Shown piece by piece: positions 1-6,069 of a stretch of 8,088 nucleotides of DNA. A program made the position numbers and the translations under genes. The DNA lies in assembly GCA_050999295.1 (NCBI GenBank), contig JBPCPI010000209.1, positions 1 through 8,088 on the forward strand. Reading direction: 5' to 3'. A model generated the notes under the pieces. The model was not told the DNA's origin, searched no databases, and worked only from the letters and a program-made list of their open reading frames with translations. The stretch is from JACCQS01 sp050999295 (GTDB lineage Bacteria; Actinomycetota; Actinomycetes; Mycobacteriales; Geodermatophilaceae). Numbering within the stretch: the stretch's first letter is position 1; the number at the start of each line of letters is the position of its first letter.

Positions 1-2
1 GA

Positions 3-121
3 GTTACGGCAGCCATAGCGAGAGGGAAACGCCCGGTCCCATTCCGAACCCGGAAGCTAAGCCTCTCAGCGCCGATGGTACTGCGCGGGGGACCGCGTGG
101 GAGAGTAGGACGCTGCCGGAC
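3..121 (+). rRNA. rrf: 5S ribosomal RNA
   Basis: This is the 5S rRNA of the large ribosomal subunit. It shows the conserved core GGTCCCATTCCGAACCCGGA (36-55) followed by AGCTAAGCC, and a typical GGGAGAGTAGGACGC 3' part. Helix I is visible as CGGCAGC at 7-13 pairing with GCTGCCG at 112-118. The next arm is visible as GAGAGG at 20-25 pairing with CCTCTC at 62-67. The length of about 119 nt is normal. The exact ends are uncertain by 2-3 bases. A hairpin terminator follows 10 bases later, so this is the last gene of an rRNA operon whose 16S and 23S genes would lie upstream of the window. No tRNA follows it. Confidence 0.97.
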
Positions 122-131
122 ATCTTCTACT

Positions 132-164
132 GAGGGGGCTGGTGCCTTGTGCACTGGCCCCCTC
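132..164 (+). terminator. rRNA operon terminator hairpin
   Basis: A 14-bp stem is formed by 132-145 (GAGGGGGCTGGTGC) and 151-164 (GCACTGGCCCCCTC). It has two adjacent G-U wobble pairs and a 5-base loop (CTTGT). It begins about ten bases after the 5S end. There is no run of T after the stem, as is common for actinobacterial terminators. Its position and strength fit termination of the rRNA operon. Confidence 0.85.
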
Positions 165-237
165 GGTCTGTCCGGGAGCAGTTCTTCGTAATCGTCATTA
201 TTCGGGCGCCTGTGGTCGGGCGCGAGAGGAGTCTGCA

Positions 238-1674
238 ATGAGTGCCCCCCGTGGCGGAGGTCGTCCTGATCGCAGCGGCGCTTCCCAGGGCAGATCGGGT
301 GGTGCGGCACGTGGCCGCCCCGCCGCCGCGAGAGCTGGCAGCGGCCGGGGACAGGGTAAGGGCACAGGCGGAGCCGGGGCCTCGGGACGCGGCAAGGTCC
401 GCGGCTCCCGCCAAGAGCCGGGTGCCTCCCGCTGGTCGGCCGCAGGCACCTCTGGCAACCGGGCTGGTGGCAGCGGCAAGCCTCGGGGGTCTGCCTCGGG
501 CGGCCCTCCCGATGACGCCTCGAGCAACCGGGATTCGGGACCGGCATCGGGCGCTGCTCGGCGGCCGAGCACAGCGGGGCGTGCTGCCGAGTCCCGCACG
601 AGTGGGTCAGCCGCGCGCAGCGCTGACTCCCGACAGGGCTCGACCGGGCGCGGCTCCTGGGACAGGAACCGATCCGAGCGCGGCCGCAACGAGAGCACCC
701 GGGGCACCGGACAACCTCGCGGGGTGGATCGCTCGCGTGGCCGGGATCGCACGCCGAGCGGTGACCGCAGCCGCGGCGACGTCCCACGCGGGGCAGCGCG
801 TGGTGGTGGCTCCTACAGTGCCCGCGGTCGCGCTGAACCGAGGAGGACCGGGTCCGCTCCCCGAGCCGAGCATCCGGACAAGCGGGGATCCGACCGGCGC
901 CGTGACATGCCCAGACCTGCGGTAGATCACGGACCGCCGATCCCGGACTGGGCACAGCCGAACCTGCTCGAAGAAGCCGTACGCGATGAGCTGTCCTCCT
1001 TGGCCTCGGGCAACGCGGCCAAGGTGGCCGGCCACCTGGTGGCGACCGGTGAGCTCCTCGACGAGGATCCCCCGCTCGCCCTGGCGCATGCTCGAGCGGC
1101 CCGGCAGAGTGCCTCGCGGCTAGCCTGTGTCCGAGAGGCCGTCGGGGTGGCGGCCTATCACGCCGGTGAGTACGCGGAGGCCTCCCGTGAGCTTCGCGCC
1201 TACCGCAGGTTGTCCGGACGGGCGGAATACCTGGCCGTCCTGGCCGACTGTGAACGAGCCGCCGGTCGGCCCGACGCGGCACTGAGGCTGCTGGCCGAGG
1301 CTCCCCGCACTCATCCAGGACATTCCGAATGGGTCGAACAGCAGATTGTCGAAGCCGGTGCCAGACGGGACCTCGGCGAAGTGGAAGGTGCGATCCTCGT
1401 CCTACGCGACGCCTTGAGATCTCTTCGGAAGGGCGCCGGCACCGGCGTTGACCCCGACGACCTGATCCGGCTGCGGTATGCCTACGCCGATGGTCTGCAG
1501 GCGGCTGGGCGCAACGATGAGGCGATTGCGGAGTTCGCTGCGATCGCCGAATCCGACGACAGCGAGATGACCGACGCAGCTCAGCGGGCCGGACTGTCGC
1601 CGGACCAGGACGCGGATTCCTCCGACGCCCACGCCGACGTGGGCCGGGACGGCGCTCAGCGGGGGGACCCGTGA
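238..1674 (+). CDS. Arg/Gly-rich disordered protein with C-terminal TPR-like domain
   Basis: The 478-residue protein has two unlike halves. Residues 1 to about 235 are low-complexity, rich in Arg, Gly, Ser, Ala and Pro, with about sixteen RG dipeptides, almost no large hydrophobic residues and no Cys. This part is almost certainly disordered and strongly basic. From about 242 (NLLEEAVRDELSSLASGNAA) to about 440 the sequence is Ala-rich amphipathic helices in pairs, such as VGVAAYHAGEYAEASRELRAYR and AYADGLQAAGRNDEAIAEFAA, which is the pattern of tetratricopeptide repeats. The tail is acidic. The ATG at 238 is chosen because GAGAGGA lies seven bases upstream. The in-frame extension to 142 would begin inside the rRNA terminator. 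TPR proteins of this kind occur in actinobacteria; the function is unknown. A protein- or RNA-binding role is inference from composition. Its stop overlaps the epimerase start (GTGA). Confidence 0.88.
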   Translation: MSAPRGGGRPDRSGASQGRSGGAARGRPAAARAGSGRGQGKGTGGAGASGRGKVRGSRQEPGASRWSAAGTSGNRAGGSGKPRGSASGGPPDDASSNRDSGPASGAARRPSTAGRAAESRTSGSAARSADSRQGSTGRGSWDRNRSERGRNESTRGTGQPRGVDRSRGRDRTPSGDRSRGDVPRGAARGGGSYSARGRAEPRRTGSAPRAEHPDKRGSDRRRDMPRPAVDHGPPIPDWAQPNLLEEAVRDELSSLASGNAAKVAGHLVATGELLDEDPPLALAHARAARQSASRLACVREAVGVAAYHAGEYAEASRELRAYRRLSGRAEYLAVLADCERAAGRPDAALRLLAEAPRTHPGHSEWVEQQIVEAGARRDLGEVEGAILVLRDALRSLRKGAGTGVDPDDLIRLRYAYADGLQAAGRNDEAIAEFAAIAESDDSEMTDAAQRAGLSPDQDADSSDAHADVGRDGAQRGDP

Positions 1675-2744
1675 GGGTTCTGCTCACCGGAGCGGCGGGA
1701 TTCATCGGGTCGCACATCGCGGAGGCACTGACCGCGTCGGGCCACCACGTCGTCGCTCTCGACAGCTATCTTCCGGCCGCACACGGCGCCCAAGTCCCAG
1801 AACAGGAATCCAACCCGGACGCATTTCGCATTCATCGCGTCGACGTCCGTGACCCCGCGGGTGTCTCCGATCTGCTGGTGGACATCGACGTCGTCTGCCA
1901 TCAGGCCGCCATGGTGGGCAACGGTGTCGACGCCGCGGACCTACCCGAGTATGTGACGCACAACGACTTCGGCACGGCCGTCGTGCTCGCGGCGATGCAC
2001 GAAGCGAAAGTGTCCCGCCTAGTCCTGGCCAGTTCGATGGTCGTGTACGGGGAAGGCGCTTACAACTGCTCCGAGCACGGCCCGGTCGAGCCGTCCTCGC
2101 GTACCGGAGCCGATCTCGATGCGGGCAACTTCGAGCCTGCCTGCCCGCGCTGCGCGCGTCCGCTTACCTGGGCGACGGTGTCCGAGGCGGCGCCGATCGC
2201 ACCACGCAGCATCTATGCAGCGACGAAGGTTGCCCAAGAACACCTCGGCCATGCGTGGGCCATCCAGACCGGGGGTCGCGTCCTGGCCCTGCGTTACCAC
2301 AACGTGTACGGCCCGCGGATGCCACGAGACACCCCCTACGCCGGGGTTGCTGCCATCTTCCGATCGGCCTTGGAGCGCGGGCAGCCACCGGCGGTCTTCG
2401 AAGACGGTGGCCAGACCCGAGACTTCGTGCATGTGGCAGACATCGCCCGCGCCAATCTGGCAGCCATCGAGAACATCGACGCGGTGGTCGAAGAAAGCGG
2501 GTTCCGCGCGTACAACGTGTGCTCGGGCCAGCCCACAACGATCGGCGAGATGGCCCGGATCCTAGCTGGGGCCACGAGTGGTCTTGAGCCGGTGGTCACC
2601 GGGGAGTACCGCGCCGCCGATGTCCGGCACGTCGTAGCCTCACCCGAACGAGCCAGGCAGGAACTGGGATTCACCGCCCGGATCGGCCCCGAGGAGGGCA
2701 TCGCTGCGTTCGCGCACGCTCCATTAAGAGGACCGGCTAGCTGA
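1671..2744 (+). CDS. NAD-dependent nucleotide-sugar epimerase (extended SDR), probably dTDP-L-rhamnose 4-epimerase type
   Basis: This 357-residue Rossmann enzyme of the extended short-chain dehydrogenase family should interconvert nucleotide sugars in the cytoplasm. Visible motifs are the NAD-binding GAAGFIG (7-13), Asp31 at the end of strand 2 (favouring NAD over NADP), LASSMVVYG (119-127), and the catalytic YxxxK as Y182-K186 with Ser121/122 nearby. LRYHNVYGP (207-215) and the substrate-side VFEDGGQTRDFVHVADIARA (242-261) are also present. Residues 133-161 carry an insert with C133-x2-H136 and C158-x2-C161, a likely zinc site. That insert and the VYGP/DFVHV context match my recollection of the dTDP-L-rhamnose 4-epimerase subgroup (product dTDP-6-deoxy-L-talose); a UDP-glucose or other 4-epimerase activity is not excluded. 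The GTG start overlaps the upstream stop by four bases, so translation is probably coupled. A G-rich run (1661-1667) may act as a weak ribosome binding site. Confidence 0.9.
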   Translation: MRVLLTGAAGFIGSHIAEALTASGHHVVALDSYLPAAHGAQVPEQESNPDAFRIHRVDVRDPAGVSDLLVDIDVVCHQAAMVGNGVDAADLPEYVTHNDFGTAVVLAAMHEAKVSRLVLASSMVVYGEGAYNCSEHGPVEPSSRTGADLDAGNFEPACPRCARPLTWATVSEAAPIAPRSIYAATKVAQEHLGHAWAIQTGGRVLALRYHNVYGPRMPRDTPYAGVAAIFRSALERGQPPAVFEDGGQTRDFVHVADIARANLAAIENIDAVVEESGFRAYNVCSGQPTTIGEMARILAGATSGLEPVVTGEYRAADVRHVVASPERARQELGFTARIGPEEGIAAFAHAPLRGPAS

Positions 2745-2764
2745 GCTGAGCGCGGAGAGCTCAG
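2741..2764. terminator. Candidate bidirectional hairpin between convergent genes
   Basis: CTGAGCT (2741-2747) and AGCTCAG (2758-2764) form a perfect 7-bp inverted repeat with a 10-base loop. The epimerase stop (2742-2744) and the kinase stop on the other strand (2761-2763) lie at the same position in the two arms. The convergent genes are only 16 bases apart, so a shared terminator is plausible. The stem is short and has no T tract, so confidence is low. Confidence 0.4.
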
Positions 2765-3792
2765 GCTGTTCGGGCCGCCGGGAGCCGCACCTCGAAGCGG
2801 CAGCCCCCGTCCTGGTTGACGACCTCGATCCTGCCGCTCTGCGCCTCGACGAGCGACCGAGCGATCGCGAGTCCCAGGCCGGCCCCGGCCGGCTCGCCTA
2901 CGCCATCCGACGTGGCCGAACGGGCCGGGTCGGCGCCGCGGAATGCCACATCGAAGATTCGGGGCAGATCGGTGGCCGGGATCCCGCCGCAGCGATCGTC
3001 GACCCGGAGGTAGACCTCGCCACCCTCCTGCCCGGTGGCCACCACCACGGTGCCGTCTGCCGGGGTGTGCCGTACGGCGTTCGCGACCAGGTTGCGGACG
3101 ACGCGGGCCAGTTCCTGATCGCTGGCCAGCGCCAGCGCCGGCATTGCCGCAGGACGGCTCTCCAGCCGGACCCCCCGGAGCTCCGCCGGGCCTCGGGCGC
3201 CGAGGACAACCTCGTCGACGACCTCGTCGATGGCCACCGCCTCCAAGGTGAGATCCAGGGCACCGGCAGTCACGCGGGACAACTCGAACAGATCCTCGAC
3301 CATGATCGAGAGTCGTTCGGTCTCCCGGCGGATCCGGCCGGCGTAGTCCGACGATGCCCCCGGCCCGCTGACCAGCCCGTCCTCCAGTGCCTCACTCATC
3401 GCCCGCACACCGGCCAGCGGGGTGCGCAGGTCGTGGCTGATCCACGCGACGAGTTCGCGTCGGGAAGCCTCCACCGCGCGTTCCCGTTCGTGGGCCTCCC
3501 GTTCCCAGACCGTGGCCGCAGCCAGGCGACGACCGAGCAACACGGCCGTCGGCACCGTCACCGCAGCGGCGACCCCGCAGACGATGAGTGTGCGCTCCAG
3601 CTCGGCGGTGAACATGAATCCGCTGTAGCCGAGGACGCCGGCCATGATCACCGCGACCGGCACCAGCGCCAGCACCACCACATTCACCGTGATGGTGCGC
3701 ATGGTCAGGCGCCGCATGCCCCAAAAGGCCAATGCCGCCACCGGGATGGTGCAGGCCAGGACGAGCAGGGCGATGTCGCGGACCTGGGTCAT
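2761..3792 (-). CDS. Membrane sensor histidine kinase without a large sensor domain
   Basis: This 343-residue kinase is the partner of the response regulator that overlaps it upstream. Three hydrophobic segments (about 5-24, 34-56 and 68-88) are separated by very short loops, so there is no extracytoplasmic sensor domain. A charged helical linker (about 89-115, WEREAHERERAVEASRRE) leads directly into the dimerisation domain with the phospho-accepting His120 in WISHDLRTPL. The ATPase domain follows: N box NLVANAVRHTP (234-244), G1 box DDRCGGIP (265-272), F-box region RIFDVAF (278-284) and G2 box GAGLGLAI (303-310). In the G1 box the first Gly of the usual DxGxG is Cys268. All other catalytic landmarks are intact. 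The ATG is preceded by GAGAGG with a 7-base spacer and overlaps the regulator stop (ATGA). The signal is unknown; sensing within or close to the membrane is inferred from the topology. Confidence 0.95.
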   Translation of the reverse strand: MTQVRDIALLVLACTIPVAALAFWGMRRLTMRTITVNVVVLALVPVAVIMAGVLGYSGFMFTAELERTLIVCGVAAAVTVPTAVLLGRRLAAATVWEREAHERERAVEASRRELVAWISHDLRTPLAGVRAMSEALEDGLVSGPGASSDYAGRIRRETERLSIMVEDLFELSRVTAGALDLTLEAVAIDEVVDEVVLGARGPAELRGVRLESRPAAMPALALASDQELARVVRNLVANAVRHTPADGTVVVATGQEGGEVYLRVDDRCGGIPATDLPRIFDVAFRGADPARSATSDGVGEPAGAGLGLAIARSLVEAQSGRIEVVNQDGGCRFEVRLPAARTA

Positions 3793-4499
3793 GGTGTTGC
3801 CTCTCGGTCATAGCGATATCCGGTGCCCCAGACGGTGACGATCCGGGTCGGGCGTACCGGGTCGTCCTCGACCTTGCGTCGGAGTCGCTTGATGTGCACG
3901 GTAACGGTCGAATGATCGCCGAAGGACCAGCCCCACACTTGATCCAGGAGCTGCTCACGCGTGAAAGCTTGCCCGGGGTGGGTCATCAGGAAGGCGAGCA
4001 GATCGAGTTCCCGCGCAGTCAGCGGCACCTGCGCACCGCGCAGCGTGGCGGTCCGCGCTGGCCCGTCCACGACAAGCTCGCCATCGGTGACCAACGGCCC
4101 GGGTTTCGCCGAACTGGACGCCCGGCGCAGGACCGAGGCAACCCGCAGCGCCAGTTCGCGCGGACTGAACGGCTTGGTCACATAGTCATCGGCGCCGACC
4201 TCGAGGCCCAGCACCCGATCGGCCTCCTCTCCCAGCGCGGTCACCATGATGATCGGGACCGGACTGGTCCGCCGCAGCTGGCGGCAGACGTCGATGCCGT
4301 TCATATCCGGCAGCATGATGTCGAGGATGATCAGGTCGGGATTCAACCGGCCGACCGCGGCGAGGACGTCACCCCCGCGGTCGAGCGCGGTGACCTCGTA
4401 TCCGTCACGTTCCAGGTAGCGCTGAACGACGTCGCGGACGGTCGCGTCATCCTCGACCACCAGAATGCAGCCGATCGGGGACTGCGTCGCCTCGCTCAC
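3789..4499 (-). CDS. OmpR/PhoB-family response regulator
   Basis: This 236-residue protein is a DNA-binding transcription factor. The receiver domain (about 11-125) has the acidic pair Asp17/Asp18, the phospho-acceptor Asp60 in LDIMLPDMNG, Thr87 in the MVTALG switch region and Lys109 in VTKPFSPREL. A winged-helix effector domain follows (about 137-232): VPLTARELDLLAFLMTHPG, then the recognition region HSTVTVHIKRLRRKVEDDP (196-214), then the C-terminal hairpin RIVTVWGTGYRYD. The domain order and length are normal for the OmpR family. The GTG start overlaps the stop of the membrane protein gene (GTGA). A second GTG sits one codon earlier, and the reading frame open further upstream is only the shadow of the membrane protein gene. 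The regulator ends by overlapping the kinase start, making it the middle gene of a three-gene unit. Its targets are not shown by sequence; the divergent intergenic region is the natural candidate. Confidence 0.97.
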   Translation of the reverse strand: MSEATQSPIGCILVVEDDATVRDVVQRYLERDGYEVTALDRGGDVLAAVGRLNPDLIILDIMLPDMNGIDVCRQLRRTSPVPIIMVTALGEEADRVLGLEVGADDYVTKPFSPRELALRVASVLRRASSSAKPGPLVTDGELVVDGPARTATLRGAQVPLTARELDLLAFLMTHPGQAFTREQLLDQVWGWSFGDHSTVTVHIKRLRRKVEDDPVRPTRIVTVWGTGYRYDREATP

Positions 4500-5890
4500 C
4501 ACGAGGTGTCCATCAGGACGGCGACGGTTCCGGCACCGGTGACCTGGGCGAGTAGCCAGCCGCGCTGTCGGTCCGGGCTGGTGGCTGCGGCGAGCGGGAT
4601 CAGCCAGACGAGAAGCGGCAGCCAGATCCGCTCGACCTCGGACTTCGAGAGTCCGCTGAGCGTTGCGGCCAGCATGCCTGCGAGGGCCGCCGTCGCGAGC
4701 CAGTAGGACGGGGGCACGCGGTGACCCACCCTTCGCACCCGGTGGATCGACGCTCCGATTCCGGCGACAACCGCAGGTCCGACCGCGATGGCCAGCACGG
4801 CGGCGTTCGCCCAGATCCAGTAGGAGTACGGCCGCAGAGCACCGATGCCCTCGTAGTAGCGGGTCACCACCGCCGACTGCCCCTCGAACCACCAGAAACC
4901 TGCGACTGCGAACGCCACAACGACCGCGGCAGCACCGATGGCCGCCGGGGCGAGCGGCCACCAGGATCGGCGCAGGACGAGGACGGCCAGGGCAACGGGC
5001 AGGAGAAGGACCAAGCCGTACGACATGAAAAGGGTTGCCCCAAGCCCGATCCCGGCTCCGAGAGCAAGCCCGATGCCACGTGGGCGACCCCGATGTGCTG
5101 CCTTACCCCAGCCAAGGCGCGTTTCAGGGTTTCGCTTGGCTGTTGCGAGGGACAGGGCGCCGAGGGCGATGGACCATGCGCTGAGGGCCATGAAGATGCC
5201 GTCGGCGGAGACGACGAGCCAGATGACGGCCGGCGTCAGGGCCAGGAACGGCGCAGCCCGTCGGGCGGTACGCGTGTCGCCGAGGGCCCGCAGCGTGACC
5301 AGTACTGCCACGATTCCGGTGGAGCCGATGGCGGTCGTGACGACTCCGCCCCAGGCCGCGCCACCGAGTCCGATCGCGTCCAGGCCGAGATAGAAGAGGA
5401 AGGACAACGGGGGATGCCCAGCGACTTGGGTGGTCCAGTGGTCGGGGGCGGAGTAGACGATGTTCTCGGCGAAGTTGGACAGCAGCGGACCCATGTTCGC
5501 CGACCGGTCGATGTCGGCGAGGTACTCCGCCGGGTTGGTCAGTGGCGCGACGATCCCACCGGACCAACCGCGTACCAAGGCCAGCCCCAATCCCCAGAGC
5601 AGACCCGTCAGCCACGTCAGCCACAACAGCCGGCGCCACGACAGGACCAGTGCCAGGCGTGGTCCGTAGGTGACGGTCAGTGCCGCGACCGCCGCAGCCA
5701 GCGGTAGACCCGGCCCGAAGGAAGGGTGCAGGAGTGCACTCAGCGGCGGAAACCGGGCGTGGACGTCCCCCCACAGCGGCTCGGAGACGAACGCTGCCAG
5801 CACGACGGTGGCCGCGATCCCTAGCGCAATCAATTCCGCCCGCAGCGACCAACGGCGAAGGGCCGGTTGGCGGACGAGCGCAGCGGGCAT
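4496..5890 (-). CDS. Polytopic membrane protein, probable GT-C-fold (ArnT/PMT_2-like) glycosyltransferase
   Basis: The 464-residue protein is mostly hydrophobic with roughly ten or more membrane segments (for example about 18-38, 62-84, 88-106, 160-178, 183-200, 213-228, 272-306, 314-334, 360-382, 396-412 and 420-436). The loop at about 107-155 contains Asp126 and Asp128 and is followed by GHPPLSFLFYLGLD (158-171). This HPPL-plus-hydrophobic signature is typical of GT-C enzymes that use polyprenyl-phosphate sugars outside the membrane. SADGIFMALSAW (228-239) also fits this superfamily. SKSEVERIWLPLLVWL (415-430) is a motif I recall from actinobacterial integral membrane proteins. Donor and acceptor cannot be read from the sequence. 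The ATG at 5890 has no ribosome binding site; a TAGGCT -10 element ends six bases before it, so the mRNA is probably leaderless. It is the first gene of the operon with the two-component system. Alternative: an uncharacterised non-enzymatic membrane protein. Confidence 0.87.
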   Translation of the reverse strand: MPAALVRQPALRRWSLRAELIALGIAATVVLAAFVSEPLWGDVHARFPPLSALLHPSFGPGLPLAAAVAALTVTYGPRLALVLSWRRLLWLTWLTGLLWGLGLALVRGWSGGIVAPLTNPAEYLADIDRSANMGPLLSNFAENIVYSAPDHWTTQVAGHPPLSFLFYLGLDAIGLGGAAWGGVVTTAIGSTGIVAVLVTLRALGDTRTARRAAPFLALTPAVIWLVVSADGIFMALSAWSIALGALSLATAKRNPETRLGWGKAAHRGRPRGIGLALGAGIGLGATLFMSYGLVLLLPVALAVLVLRRSWWPLAPAAIGAAAVVVAFAVAGFWWFEGQSAVVTRYYEGIGALRPYSYWIWANAAVLAIAVGPAVVAGIGASIHRVRRVGHRVPPSYWLATAALAGMLAATLSGLSKSEVERIWLPLLVWLIPLAAATSPDRQRGWLLAQVTGAGTVAVLMDTSW

Positions 5891-5893
5891 GAC

Positions 5894-5915
5894 GCGAGCC
5901 TAGGGATCGGCTCGC
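5894..5915. repeat. Inverted repeat overlapping the minus-strand -10 element
   Basis: GCGAGCC (5894-5900) and GGCTCGC (5909-5915) form a perfect 7-bp inverted repeat with an 8-base centre. The left arm covers most of the TAGGCT -10 element. If the transcript is leaderless, the repeat lies upstream of the RNA, so it would act as a DNA operator and not as an RNA hairpin. The function is inferred from position only. Confidence 0.5.
5895..5905 (-). promoter_or_regulatory. Leaderless promoter -10 region of the GT-C/two-component operon
   Basis: On the minus strand this reads CCCTAGGCTCG. TAGGCT (5902 down to 5897) fits the actinobacterial TANNNT -10 consensus, and six bases separate it from the ATG at 5890. 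This is the expected spacing if transcription starts at the A of the ATG. There is no Shine-Dalgarno sequence, which supports a leaderless start. I see no convincing -35 hexamer. Confidence 0.7.
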
Positions 5916-6054
5916 CGAAGATCGGGAATCCGGTGACGATTCAGCGAATGGTCACTGTCAGGGGATGCCGTGGTCGAGTGTTGAGCGTCACGAATGTGCC
6001 GGACGACGTCACCGATTGGTAACCAGCCCAGGAACTCAGCGTGAAGCTCAGGCG

Positions 6055-6065
6055 CCCTAGGCTCG
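6055..6065 (+). promoter_or_regulatory. Leaderless promoter -10 region of the GT2 operon
   Basis: CCCTAGGCTCG is identical to the element in front of the divergent gene, and it sits at the same distance (four bases) from its ATG. TAGGCT at 6058-6063 fits TANNNT and lies six bases before the ATG at 6070. No ribosome binding site is present, so a leaderless mRNA is likely. No clear -35 hexamer is visible. Confidence 0.72.
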
Positions 6066-6069
6066 ACTA

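Larger units (their letters stand above)
5891..6069. promoter_or_regulatory. Divergent regulatory region between the GT-C/two-component operon and the GT2 operon
   Basis: These 179 bases hold no supported gene. They contain both outward promoters, each with the 11-mer CCCTAGGCTCG four bases before an ATG. A 7-bp inverted repeat lies at 5894-5915. GTCAC/GTGAC pentamers occur at 5933, 5951, 5987 and 6008; two of them extend to an 8-bp inverted pair, CGGTGACG (5931-5938) and CGTCACCG (6007-6014). The response regulator encoded next door, or an unlinked regulator, could bind here. Confidence 0.7.

Noticed and set aside
187..203. AT-rich patch (CGTAATCGTCATTATTC) as a promoter for the TPR gene
   Set aside because: CATTAT matches the -10 consensus at only four of six positions and I find no -35 at the right distance. 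A promoter is expected nearby but cannot be placed with confidence.
142..237. In-frame N-terminal extension of the TPR-like protein from a GTG at 142
   Set aside because: It would start inside the rRNA terminator stem and has no ribosome binding site there, whereas the ATG at 238 has GAGAGGA at seven bases.
198..925. Long open frames on both strands overlapping the RG-rich region (minus 198-752, plus 242-925)
   Set aside because: These are stop-poor shadow frames of a high-GC, Arg/Gly-rich coding region, with no recognisable domains and no start signals.
3067..4706. Plus-strand open frames opposite the kinase, regulator and GT-C genes
   Set aside because: They run antisense to genes with clear domain motifs and have shadow-like composition.
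4500..4961. N-terminal extension of the response regulator
   Set aside because: The extension is the shadow of the membrane protein gene in another frame. The receiver domain starts normally just after the GTG at 4499.
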